Source: Perognathus longimembris pacificus (taxonomy: Eukaryota > Chordata > Mammalia > Rodentia > Heteromyidae). Taken from it: a DNA stretch of 64,000 nucleotides. The stretch lies in the NCBI RefSeq assembly GCF_023159225.1, contig NC_063174.1:26619983-26683982 (forward strand), written 5' to 3'. The position numbers and the translations under genes were made by a program. This document shows positions 32,491-42,859 of the stretch, one piece after another (position 1 is the first letter of the stretch; each line of letters starts with the position of its first letter). The notes under the pieces are model-generated. The model was not told the DNA's origin. It saw only the letters and a program-made list of their open reading frames with translations, and made no database searches.

Positions 32491-32721
32491 AAAGATAACT
32501 ATAAGATAATTCTGTTTTTCTCACAAGCATTCTTATCAGCATGGCATCAAATGAAAAAAAAAGATGTGTCAAGATACTTGTAAATGAGAAAGCTTGTATA
32601 TGGACTTCCCTCTGTTTATGTCTTTTGGTTCTGAAAAATCATGCTGTACAAAGTAGTTTTCTCCCACAATAGTGGGAGAAAATGGGGGAGGGTGTAGTAA
32701 TGTTAAAAGAAATGTATTTAT

Positions 32722-32905
32722 GGGCTGGGAAGATGGCTTAGTCATAGAGTGCTTGCCTAGCATGCATGAAGCCCTGCATTCAATTCCTCAGTATCACATA
32801 AACAGGAAAAGCTGGTAGTGGTGCTGAGGCTCAAGCGGTAGAGTGCTAGCCTCAGGGACAGTGCCCAGGCCCTGAGTTGAAGCTCTGGGACCAGCCAAAA
32901 AAAGC
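32722..32905 (+). mobile_element. IDL-Geo SINE, older subfamily
   Basis: GGGCTGGGAAGATGGCTTAG, CTTGCCTAGCATGCATGAAG, GATCACATAAACAGG-type linker, right monomer GGTAGTGGTGCTGAGGCTCA, then a deletion that joins CTAGCC directly to TCAGGGACAGTG. The A tail is short. The GCATGC loop and linker differ from the young copies and are shared with the copy at 39029. Confidence 0.88.
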
Positions 32906-33079
32906 ACTCATTACCTTACTTATGTAACGGTAACCCCCATGTTCATCAACTTTATAATACATAAAAAAGTATGTGAATCTCATTCAACAACAACAACAAA
33001 AAAGACACAGTAGCAATGTGATTTAATCTTAAAAGATATCCTTTGGCTTTGGGGGGATGGGCTATTAAATGGGCCTATG

Positions 33080-34010
33080 TATGTTTTGAACACTTGTGTC
33101 TGGCTTCCATCACTTCATACACATCTTCTGAAACTTATAAATTGTGACAATAGTCTTTTCTTTTTTGTTGCAGAGAAGCATAACATTGGATACATTCACC
33201 ACAGCACATCTGTTCTTTGTTGATGAACACCAGGGTTGGTTTGGTCATTACAAATAAAGCTGCTATAAAATTCTTCTAGCTACTCAGAAGGCTGAGATCT
33301 GAGGATCGTGGTTCAAAGCCAGCCCGGGCAGGACAGTCCAAGCAACCCTTATCTCCAATTAACCACCAGAAAACCAAAAGTGGCACTGTGGCTCAAGTGG
33401 TAGAGCACTAACCTTGAACTGAAATGCTCAGAGACAGTGCCCGGGCCCAGAGTTCAAGCCCCACAACTGACAAAAAAAAATTTCTCCAAAATATTTTTTA
33501 ATATTTTAAATTTTCTTCAGTAAATCTAGGGAGCAGAATTATTGGGTTCCATTATATGGTAGGTTTTGGTGTATTCATTTTCTAAGAAATTGACAAGCAG
33601 ATCTCTAAACCACTCTACAATTTTTCAGTCTTACCAGCAATGTGCAAGGTCCCAATAGCTCTGTATTCTCACCAGTATTTGATGTCACTCTTTTACATGT
33701 TTTGTCATTCTAGTGCATGTGTAATGACATTCTGTTTTTGGTTAAATGTGCATTTCCTTTATAAATAATGATTTCAACACGTTTGGTATGCGTTTTGACT
33801 GTTTCTATGTTGTCTTTTATGAAATTAAAATTGCTCAAAATTTTCCAAATAGATTGCTTATCATTATATTTTGAGTTATATACACTTTATATATACTCTG
33901 AATGCATGTTCTCTGTAAGAAATATATTTTGTAAATATTTTCTTTCCATTTGTGCATTACCTATTCCCTTTCTTGTTGCTGTCTCTTGATGAACAAGTTT
34001 TAAATTTTAA
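33080..34010 (-). mobile_element. Old L1 3' region with nested SINE
   Basis: The plus strand follows the reverse-complement L1 3'-UTR/ORF2 end: CATCTGTTCTTTGTTGATGA, ACAAATAAAGCTGCTATAAA, AGGGAGCAGAATTATTGGGT, TCTTACCAGCAATGTGCAAG, TGTGCATTTCCTTTATAAAT, GTAAATATTTTCTTTCC and AACAAGTTTTAAATTTTAAT. A B1/Geo SINE interrupts it at 33275-33480. Family is L1M-like by divergence. Confidence 0.85.
33275..33480 (+). mobile_element. B1-like/Geo SINE nested in L1
   Basis: Begins at CTAGCTACTCAGAAGGCTGA (5' end of the left part missing). CCAGCCCGGGCAGGACAGTC, ATTAACCACCAGAAAACCAA and AAGTGGCACTGTGGCTCAAG follow; it ends CCACAACTGACAAAAAAAAA. L1 words flank it on both sides. Confidence 0.92.
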
Positions 34011-34125
34011 TAATGTTTTTTATTTAATTTTTTTATTGTAAAGCTGCCATAGAGAGGGGTTACAGTTATATAGATCAGCTAATAAGTACATTTCTTTTTT
34101 AACTGTCGTCTTCAATGTTTAATTT
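34010..34125 (-). mobile_element. L1 3' end (lineage-specific family)
   Basis: ATTTAATTTTTTTATTGTAA, GAGAGGGGTTACAGTTATAT and ATAAGTACATTTCTTTTTT: reverse complement of the shared L1 terminus, inserted beside or into the older L1. Confidence 0.65.
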
Positions 34126-35950
34126 AATCAAGTTTAGTTTGAGAAGAGTTTAATTGATGATCCTGAATGTTTTACAAATTTCAAAATCCATTCAAGCTTC
34201 TTCAGTAGCACTTATCTATAATAAGCAAACAATCTACAATGATTGTTTTATACATTAGTTAAAATTCTGAAATTTGAATTCACTTTGCTTCAGTCAATGT
34301 AATAATGAGCTGCTTTGTTGTGGTTGGTTGCATTTATGATATGATATGACCCGGTTAGTTAATCCACTTCTAAGACAGTAGAGCTTCCAGCTAAGAACAA
34401 ATAGCTCATGGGTTGAGGTACTATCCCATAGGATTTGGTAATAGTTGTAAAAATGGGGGAAATTTTTGATTTCCATTTTGAAAGGGGTGTCACTGATCAA
34501 AATGTATTGTATTCACATACTGCTTTGTTAAATGGCAACTCCTTTGTCCAACTACTGAAAGATAATTTAAAAAGTTGATTCCCATGATAGGTTAGGCCTC
34601 AACCTACACAGAGAAATTAATGCATGCAAGGTGATGAAAACAGTCCATTCAGACTGCTAAACTAAGTTTTAAATAAAGATTTCTATAAAGAACAGCTTAC
34701 TGTGTTTTTAAATATTCTTTCTGCAGGCTATCATAGGGATACTTCCTCAGGCCCAGTTATTTTATCCATCATATGGTAATTAATAACAACAGGACATCAG
34801 GTCTTCTCTTCTCAAATTCCAGTCAATTCTGCCCTTTCCCAAAGATTTTCTTTTTCTATCTTGAGATAATGGTTTTTTTTGAAGAAAAAAAGAATAACTA
34901 GTGGAAGTGGAAAGGGCAAAAGAAGTCTTTCTTATAAAATTAAATCTTCCTTAGAGACTGGCATGTTCTTAACATATTCACACACGTATCCCCTCCAGTC
35001 ATATTGCAAAAGCCATGCAAATAATAATTGTGGCTAAGTGCACTACACTGACAGTCAATATTGTATTTTTCAAGCTTGTACTCATTATTCTTTATAGTAT
35101 TCATGCATTTTGTGAAAGATCAAAAGATTTACATATCATATGGAGTGCTTTAGGGAATAACTTGCTGAGTACTTTAAATGCACAATGTTCCGCAGCCTTT
35201 TAAAGACGGATTTCATTTCTCTCTGCTTTGTGATAAAGAAATAACAAGGTAGAGCTAGATGTTCTCTTACTATAAGAAAATGTCTATTTTTAAAATAGAA
35301 GATAAAAGTTTGATATTTTTTATCTGCAATTCCAAGCATAATTTTGTAGTCCAAAAATAATAAATTGTAGCTTATTTAAATATGAGTGTTGAAAAAAAAT
35401 CCAACAAATTCTAAAGCTATCTACTAGCCACACAGGCCATGACTTTCATTGGCGTTATTAATGAAGAGAATGGATATACCTGTCTGGAGACATTGTTAGG
35501 GGATGCTTGATAGAAAATAAGAACAGGGCTTCATAGCCTTTATTCTTCAAAGCTTGAGGATATAATATGGTAGGAAGAGCTAGCAATGATCATTGTTTCT
35601 TTCAGTGCATATAGATATAAAAACATAAGAAACAGAAGAATCTGGCTTATTGACTCCAAATGTCCTTTGCCTAATATGGCCCAAATAAGAGATTGAAAGA
35701 TGGACCAATCCAGGCCTCTTCAGAAACTAATCGATGTTTCTTTTACTCATAAAGATATCACCAGTCATATCAAGAGGCAATTTTGATATGAGCATAACCA
35801 ATTAAAAAACAGTGCTCCTCAAAAATCTGCTTCTAGGAAAAACATGAAAGTTTCCTAAAATCAACTATATCACTATGAAACATATCAGAAAAGACCAGTT
35901 CTCATAGACTCTAAAATACTAGTGATTATATTGTTTAGGAATGTTTGTTT

Positions 35951-35954
<4 letters not shown>
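34126..35954. other. Unique AT-rich block
   Basis: About 1.8 kb without a recognised repeat or gene. It is AT-rich, with open frames of 60-72 codons only. Confidence 0.4.

Positions 35955-35989
<35 letters not shown>
35955..35989. repeat. (GT)n microsatellite
   Basis: About 17 GT units. Confidence 0.95.
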
Positions 35990-36040
35990 TAATTTATATT
36001 GAGTGGTAGTACCAGCATGACTTATTTGTAACTTTAATAT

Positions 36041-36251
36041 GAGACCATCGGGGCTGGGAATATGGCCTAGTGGCAAGAGTGCTTGACTCATATACATGAA
36101 GCCCTGGGTTCGATTCCCCAGTACTATATATATAGAAAAAGGCCAGAAGTGGCACTGTGGCTCAAGTGGTAGAGTGCTAGCCTTGAGCAAAGAGAAGCCA
36201 GGGACAGGGTTCAGGCCCTGAGTCCAAGGCCCAGGACTGGCAAAAAGAAAA

Positions 36252-36296
<45 letters not shown>

Positions 36297-36302
36297 ACCA
36301 TC
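36041..36302 (+). mobile_element. IDL-Geo SINE with CA-repeat tail
   Basis: Body starts at 36050 (GGGGCTGGGAATATGGCCTA), B box GGTTCGATTCC, right monomer GCCAGAAGTGGCACTGTGGC, end CCAGGACTGGCAAAAAGAAA. A CA run at 36252-36293 replaces the A tail. A perfect 9-bp duplication GAGACCATC lies at 36041-36049 and 36294-36302, so the microsatellite lies inside the insertion. Confidence 0.95.
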
Positions 36303-37558
36303 TTGGGTCACTATTGCAAACTCCCAAGCTCTGTACAATGTGGGCATTCATCCAAAGAATAAATAGGTAAAATCAAAGCAGAAGAGGGAAGTCTAGGCTC
36401 TGTGATGGATTAGGATCACTGTCCTGTCTCTCTGTATTGCCAGGGAACACTGTTAGATGGACTGTACTCAATGCTTTCAAACCCAGTCAAATGCCCACAT
36501 ACTTGCGCAGAAATGAAGAAATGCATAAGAGATAGAAGCTGAAGGTGGAGGGGACAATCCATTTGGGCAGTAAATGAAATACTATCATCCTATTAAGCTA
36601 TTTGGCACAAGTGTGGATACACTATTCTATTCTGTTGTATTTCAGTCATGGTGTCCTCCCACCACAGAATGAATACTAGTAGAGAAGGCTAGATGGGAGA
36701 CAGAACCTTCTTGTGAAGCCCTTGGCTTCCTATCGTGTGCAGGGGTGGGGGTACCTGAGGAAGCCAGAAAGTGTATTTATTTGAAGCATTTCACTTTACT
36801 CCAGAACAAATGGAATAAAAACTGTTCTTTAATGAAGCAGAACAGTGCAGAGAATACTCTTTAAATATTTGCTCTGATAATATTTTCTTATTCTGAAGCT
36901 ATAAATCTGGCAACAGAGACAGATTAATAATAGCAATAAGTGCTATCATTGTTTGAAGAGAGACTCCATGTTTCCAAAGGTAGCAATCAAATAAATTCTG
37001 ACAACTTTAGCATAGGGGCTCTTCTCCATGAACCTGAAAGATCAAGGTTATGTTACTGCTTCCTGCCTCCTACCTCCTAGAGGGTCACCGTACAAATGAT
37101 ATAGGTATGGCAGAGTCAAATGTATGAAATGTGTCATCTGGCTCAGCTACAGCTTCAGAAAGATTTCAAAATCCTTGAATGGGAATTTCAGCTTCTAAAC
37201 CTCATTATCAGTTTCAGCAACTGCATAGAAAATGTTACTCAGTATCCTGAGAGGTTCTTCTTAGTATTTTTCTGACCAGTTCTTAAAACTTCTTTCTGCT
37301 GTTTCTATTCACAAATCAAGACCGAGGGAGGAGAGGAAGCATAGTGAATGAAAAACCAAGAAGATGAACAAGAAAAGTTGATTCATTCATTTCTCATCCT
37401 TCTCTTCATCCCTCAGCTTGTCTCAATAGACCTTTACATTTCAATGAGATTCCATGTTTTAATCATTTGAACTCCTTAATATAGTAAGCATGTCTCATAA
37501 AATTAAAAAAACATTTTTTTTCAATTATAAGCCTGGTATCATTCATTAGTAGCCTTTA
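36303..37558. other. Unique sequence; candidate conserved core at 36830-37010
   Basis: No repeat or gene recognised. The stretch 36830-37010 (TTAATGAAGCAGAACAG, TTTAAATATTTGCTCTGATA, AGATTAATAATAGCAATAAG) is compact, repeat-free and AT-motif rich, resembling conserved non-coding DNA. Confidence 0.35.
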
Positions 37559-37792
37559 CTGAAATGGTCTTTTTTTTTTTTTTTTTTTTGCCAGTCCTGA
37601 GGCTTGGACTGAGGGCCTGAGCACTGTCCCTGGCTTCTTTTTGCTCAAGGCTAGCACTCTGCCACTTGAGCCACAGCGCCACTTCTGGCCATTTTCTATG
37701 TATGTGGTGCTGGGGAATCGAACCCAGGGCTTTCATGTATACGAGGCAGACACTCTTGCCACTAGGCCATATTCCCAGCCCCTGAAATGGTC
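37559..37792 (-). mobile_element. IDL-Geo SINE with target duplication
   Basis: T run of about 19, then GCCAGTCCTGAGGCTTGGAC, GCCACTTGAGCCACAGCGCC, GGAATCGAACCC (B box reverse complement) and GGCCATATTCCCAGCCC. An 11-bp duplication CTGAAATGGTC lies at 37559-37569 and 37782-37792. Young copy. Confidence 0.95.
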
Positions 37793-39028
37793 CTTTTAAC
37801 TAAATAAGTATCTTTCTAAAGCATAAAGTAGGAAAGGCTCAGCTAATAGGTTTTTCTAAGTTCTTGTTGGTCATATTTTCCAACACAGTAGAGAGCATCT
37901 TCACACACTTTCCTCTATGTCTTTGGACGTGTGGAGGTGTGTATCTGCCTTACAGGCAAAAATAGCTTACCACTTTTGCCATTTTCATTGTAGAAAAATG
38001 TCACCATGCTTTCAAGCCTCCGATCAAAAACACCTTCCCTTTGGAAGGATTTTCCAAAGCTTTTGTCATGGCTTTGTTTCCTCTGTCTTTCTTAATACAG
38101 TCCCTACCAAAAGACTTCTGCAATGTAGTGAATTTAACACCCAGCACCTATCTGGACACTCTTCCAGTCAGAGCAAATTGAGACCAGGTCTTGATTGAGT
38201 GGCCACCTTAGGAGATGGTTGGAGAAAGAGTGGTCCTCCAAAGGAAAATTAGGGTGTTCTCCTCAGAAAAAGGAGGAAGAAGTCCAGAGAATGTTTACAG
38301 TGAAGTCCTAACTGGTTCTCAAAGGCATGATACTGAATGCAAAAGAAGCCAGTATCAAAGTTTCTATAGTCTGTACATATATTTTCAATATGTCTTCTCA
38401 AAGAGGACAAAATTCTGGAGACAGAGAGAAGACCAGTGGCAAGCATGAGACCAACAAGGGTTAAAGAAAGAGGAGGGGAAAGGAGCATGAAGGAGACCTT
38501 TGTGGTGATGAAATGTATGATTGTGGTGGTTATCCACATCTGGCCATTCAGCTCCAAGTTCCAAAGAAAAGATAATGTGATCTAAGAAAACCACATGGGT
38601 GAACCATATGGTAGCTTTTCATGAAGGCTACATGTTGATATTTTTAAACTAGAAAGAAATCACTACCATCAAGTCAGTTCTGCAGTATAGCAAGTATATC
38701 TATCTTAGGTTTACTAATACTTATGACTTAGAAGGGAGATACTGTTGTAAAAGGATTGGCAAACAGTATGGTATTCATTCCCATTTATCAAATGGATAGG
38801 ACTATGATATGTGTTTAAGGATCACAACTCTATATTGTCAACATGGCCACTGTATAAATAATAGCATAAAAACTGGGAGGTGAAGAGAGAGATGAAAACA
38901 TATCTGCATCTTACAGTGAAAAAAACTTTAATTAAACTTCAACAAATCCTACAGTCTTTCCTTTTTTTTAATCCCACTAAACAAAAGAAAAATTATATGT
39001 AATTGTGTTTTAGTAGAAATAAGTTCCA
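37793..39028. other. Unique sequence
   Basis: About 1.2 kb with no recognised repeat or gene. Open frames of 69-102 codons overlap on both strands and show no family features. Confidence 0.4.
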
Positions 39029-39219
39029 GGGTCTGGGAATGTGGCCTAGTGGTAGAGTGCTTGCCTAACATGCCAGAAGCCCTGGGTTTGATTCCTCAGT
39101 ATCACATAAACAGAAAAGGCTGGAAGTGACACAATGGCTCAAGTAGTTGAGTGGTAGATTTGAGCACAAACAGGCTCAGGGATAGTGGCCAGGCCTTGAG
39201 GTAAAGCCCCAGGGCTGGC
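39029..39219 (+). mobile_element. IDL-Geo SINE, older subfamily
   Basis: GGTCTGGGAATGTGGCCTAG, GGGTTTGATTCCTCAG and TATCACATAAACAG linker (as in the copy at 32722), right monomer GGAAGTGACACAATGGCTCA, end CCAGGGCTGGCA. Its A tail continues into the polypurine tract. Confidence 0.88.
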
Positions 39220-39485
<266 letters not shown>

Positions 39486-39507
39486 TAAAAGAAAAAAGTT
39501 TCAAAAA

Positions 39508-39630
39508 GTCCATGTGGTGGTACATATCTGTAATCCCAGTACTCAGGAGGTTGAGGCAGGGATATCATAAGTTCAAGGTAAGCCTGGGCTACAGAGGAAG
39601 ACCCTGTCTAAAAAAGAAAAAAGGTACAAG
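39508..39630 (+). mobile_element. B1-like SINE
   Basis: CCATGTGGTGGTACATATCT, TGTAATCCCAGTACTCAGGA, GGTTGAGGCAGGGATATCAT, GGTAAGCCTGGGCTACAGAG and ACCCTGTCTAAAAAAGAAA follow the rodent B1 order. Confidence 0.9.
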
Positions 39631-39654
39631 ATTTATGTTTCTTGGGGTTTTTTT

Positions 39655-39790
39655 TCATCCAGAAAAAGTCAGAGTCTCACTATGTTGCCTGGGCTGAACT
39701 TGAACACCTGAACTCAAACAATGGTCCTGCTTCATTCAGTCCCTTGACTACAGGTACCATGCCATCAAACATGCTTATGGTCTCTGATTC
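39655..39790 (-). mobile_element. B1-like SINE
   Basis: GTCAGAGTCTCACTATGTTG, GCCTGGGCTGAACTTGAACA, CTGCTTCATTCAGTCCCTTG and ACTACAGGTACCATGCC: reverse complement of a B1/Alu-type monomer. It faces the plus-strand B1 across about 25 bp, giving an inverted pair. Confidence 0.82.
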
Positions 39791-39964
39791 ACAAAAGCTT
39801 CCTCCCTCAGCATACCTGAAAATATTAATCTAATGTGATCTTAATATCATTTCTAGGTGACTGGGTTTGGAATGATGTTCAAATATTAAGTATTATTCTT
39901 CAACATCTTGCTCTATCTTGTGTGTGCATTTCATTATCATCATCATCATTTTACTGAAGAATGT

Positions 39965-40055
39965 GATCATTGGAGGTATGACTGAAGTGGTAGAACACTC
40001 ACCTAGTAATCATGAGGCACTGAGTTCAAATCCCAGTACTGTCAAATAAAAAGTG
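39965..40055 (+). mobile_element. ID-like tRNA-derived SINE
   Basis: TGACTGAAGTGGTAGAACAC, CACCTAGTAATCATGAGGCA, GAGTTCAAATCCCAGTAC and an A-rich end. A/B-box-like spacing is preserved but the copy is diverged. Confidence 0.65.
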
Positions 40056-40079
40056 TGGACTCTATTTGGAATATGTAGA

Positions 40080-40355
40080 TTGGATAGATTGAGGTAAAAT
40101 TCTAGCCCAGACAAAAAGTTAGCAAGACATCCATCTCAAAAAATAAGTGAGGAACGGGACATCATCTTTGGTCCCAGCTACACAGGAAATGTAAGTAGGA
40201 AGATTACAATCCAGGCTAGCTCTAGACCAAATGATACTTGAAAAATAACTAAAGCAAAAGGATCTGGGGTGAGGGGTAGTGGTTCAAGTGGTAGAGCATA
40301 TCTGCCTAGCCAGGTTGAGGTCTTGAGTTCAGACCCCAGATCCATATCTCTTTGC
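40080..40355 (+). mobile_element. B1-like plus ID-like composite SINE (old)
   Basis: GGAACGGGACATCATCTTTG and GGTCCCAGCTACACAGGAAA (B1-like), then GTAGTGGTTCAAGTGGTAGA, GCCTAGCCAGGTTGAGGTC and GAGTTCAGACCCCAGATCC (ID-like). The portion before 40140 looks like the tail of another B1-like unit (TCTAGCCCAGACAAAAAG). Confidence 0.65.
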
Positions 40356-40825
40356 CCCCTTCAAATTAAGTCTTATAAAAATATTGGGTTCTTCCCTTAC
40401 TTAAAAACACAGATAGCAGGCTAGCCAGTTATTACTTTCTAGGCAATAGACTTAAAATTTTTTCCTTAAATTTTTTGATTTTTCAAAAAGAAAATACATG
40501 TGCTTTTGGTTTTGAAAAATGATAATGAAAAGCTAGCTAGGCAGAAAAGGAAGGCTTTCAATGTCTGAAATTCAGTGTTGAAGCAAAAACTAGACAAGGA
40601 AAAACAAACAGCTCAAGAGGACAAACATTTCAAGAAGCAACAGGATATATTTTCAGGGTTTTCTTTTCTCTGTACTACTCTAAATCACTTCCTGTTTCTT
40701 ACCTACAAGCTCACCGTTTAAACGGACAATGACTATTTCAATGATTTGGACTTTCAACAAAGAATCTGGTCGTGGAAGTTTCTCATCCTATAATGATGGG
40801 AAGGGATATCTCTGTGTGCTTCTGT
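40356..40825. other. Unique sequence
   Basis: Nothing recognised. Confidence 0.35.
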
Positions 40826-40827
40826 TC

Positions 40828-41150
40828 ATATGGTGTGTTGTCAGCTTTCCACTGCTGTGACAAAATGCCTTAGATAACCAGCCTATTAGGATGAAAGGGT
40901 TATTTTAGCTCATCATTTCACAGGTTTCGGTCCACAATCACTTCATTGCACTGTGTTGACACCTGTGGTGGTCAGTCCATTATGGTGGGGGTGCGTGGCA
41001 CAGGAGGTCTACCTACCTCATGGCAAGTGTGAAGAAAAGGGAAGAGGTGAAGAGTATCCTACACACTCCTTAAGGCGCACACCACAGAGACCTCTCACCA
41101 GGTTCTGCTTCCTAAAGATTGGACCACCTTGTAAGACCACTAAACTGAGG
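40828..41150 (-). mobile_element. MaLR-type LTR (ERVL-MaLR), diverged
   Basis: The plus strand has GTTGTCAGCTTTCCACTGCT, GTGACAAAATGCCTTAGATA, AAGGGTTATTTTAGCTCAT, TTTCACAGGTTTCGGTCCAC and ACCTCATGGCAAG, then a degraded ending at TTGGACCACC. This is the reverse complement of the MaLR LTR 3' half (AGCCAAAATAAAC, GTGACAGCAACGGAAAGCTGACTAACA). Ancient solo LTR. Confidence 0.8.
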
Positions 41151-41697
41151 ACCAAGCTTTCTAAGCTTTTGTAAGCTCTTCTAGATCAATTCTATATCAT
41201 GTGTTATTGTTTTCTAAACTAGGCCAATACTAGATAGGTCTCCCTTCTAAATAGAAGGACTGGGAGATGAGCAAGAAGATATGCAACAAGCTGAAAATAT
41301 CATCAAAATCTCAGTAGAGAAATCTGATTACAGAGTGGCGTTCAGAACAAGAAAATCAACTTCAGATACCACCTCAGAGGACAGACAAGCTGTAAAATGC
41401 TATGATGTCTAGGAAACTTCCTGGCTTAAAACCCAAGCATCACTTTGCAATAAGCTTCCTGCAAAGTGCCATTACTACTCAAACACAACCCGTGTTAAGA
41501 TTTGCTTCTTGCCGTTCCTTCCAGCGATCCCACCTTTGCCTTGGTTTCCCTTCCACCTAGGTAAAGGAGAGAGATCAGAGACTTGGCCAGGATTCGTGTA
41601 AAGCACACTTTCCATATCCAGCTACAAAGTAGGTGAGTGAAAAACAGTGCTGTCATTTCGGGGACTAGAATGATGCTGTGTGATCCACTAATCGGAA
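41151..41697. other. Unique sequence
   Basis: No repeat recognised. One 70-codon minus-strand frame has no family features. Confidence 0.35.
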
Positions 41698-41905
41698 CAG
41701 CTAACATTGATTGAGTACTTAATGTGGACCTGGAACTGCACTAAATATTTGACATTCATTATCTTACTTAATCCTGATGATCTCTATTATTTTCATTTTA
41801 TACAGGAGAAAAATTGAGGATTAGGGAAGTCAAGAAACTTGCCTGAGGTTAGGAGATCACCTAACAAAGGACCCAAACCCAGGCGTGACTGACCCATTTT
41901 TTGTA
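41698..41905 (-). mobile_element. MIR SINE (ancient)
   Basis: AGCTAACATTGATTGAGTAC, TTAATGTGGACCTGGAACTG, CATTATCTTACTTAATCCTG, TCATTTTATACAGGAG, AAACTTGCCTGAGGTTAGG and GGACCCAAACCCAGGCG. All consensus MIR blocks are in reverse-complement order; near full length. Confidence 0.85.
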
Positions 41906-42410
41906 TGTCCTTGCCACTGGCCTGCTGGTGCAAAGACTCAGTACAATTGGTGAGAAGAGCTGACAAATTTCAATAAAGCAAGGCAGACTGTTTTTTGGCT
42001 TTAAACCACAGGATGACTTCCTTTACAGATTATAGACAAATGTCATAATAACAAAAATAAAATGCAAATTGGAAATATCAATGAAAAACCAGCCCCATTA
42101 TAAAGCCATGCCTTGCCACTTTGAAATATACAATGAAAAGGGATAGAAATGTGTTTTATAAAAATGCATAAAATATACCAGACCAATAAGTTTCTGTATG
42201 AGACAAAGCTATTGGACGTTTCTAAACTCATGAGTATTTGGAATCTGTTTAAAGACAGCAGATAGTGGCTAACGCAAAACCAATTTCCAGTTTTAATATA
42301 CGTGCTTCTACTTTCAGCAGCCCACTTGCCTTCCTATTGAATGCTGCTTATTTGGACTACTAAATCAGCTTTACCTGAGTCAATACCAAGTTACTGAAGT
42401 TGTAGAGTAT
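41906..42410. other. Unique sequence
   Basis: Nothing recognised. Confidence 0.35.
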
Positions 42411-42516
42411 TTGGATGTCAAAAAGAAGAAAGAAGAGATGGAATCATGGGTCAAGTGGTAGAGGAAAAGGTCCACTGAGCATGAAAAAGAAGGAGAAAAA
42501 GGACAGCACAGAAAAA
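42411..42516 (+). mobile_element. ID-like SINE remnant
   Basis: GGAATCATGGGTCAAGTGGT, AGAGGAAAAGGTCCACTGAG and a purine-rich end resemble a degraded ID-like unit whose tail became the GGA repeat. Confidence 0.45.
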
Positions 42517-42594
42517 GGAGGAGGAGGAGGAGGAGGAGGAGGAGGAGGAGGAGGAGGAGGAGGAGGAGGAGGAGGAGGAGGAGGAGGAGGAGGA
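42517..42594. repeat. (GGA)n trinucleotide repeat
   Basis: About 26 uninterrupted GGA units. The plus strand is pure purine with regularly spaced GG pairs, so quadruplex or triplex structure is possible. The poly-Gly frame (42415-42657) is an artefact of the repeat. Confidence 0.97.
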
Positions 42595-42835
42595 ATGGGG
42601 CTGAACTTTGTGGTCATACCAGTTACTCAGGAGGCAGAGATAGCAAAATCAGATTAGAGGCCAACCCCACAAAGTTGGTAACACTCTATCTCAAAACAAA
42701 CAAACAAACAAACCAACCCACAAAACAAGTCAAGCATGGTTGTACACTTGGGAGGTGGAGATAGGAGACTCAGGGTCTGAAGCTGACCCAGGTAAAAGTG
42801 CCAGATCACACTGAAAACAAAGTAAAGCATAAAAA
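42595..42835 (+). mobile_element. Two B1-like SINE remnants
   Basis: First: CATACCAGTTACTCAGGAGG, GGCAGAGATAGCAAAATCAG and CACTCTATCTCAAAACAAAC, with a (CAAA)n tail. Second: GTCAAGCATGGTTGTACACT, TGGGAGGTGGAGATAGGAGA and a degraded end. Confidence 0.6.
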
Positions 42836-42859
42836 GGAGTGTTCTTGCTCTGTGTTGCT

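Noticed and set aside
42415..42657. 80-codon poly-Gly frame
   Set aside because: Pure consequence of the GGA repeat.
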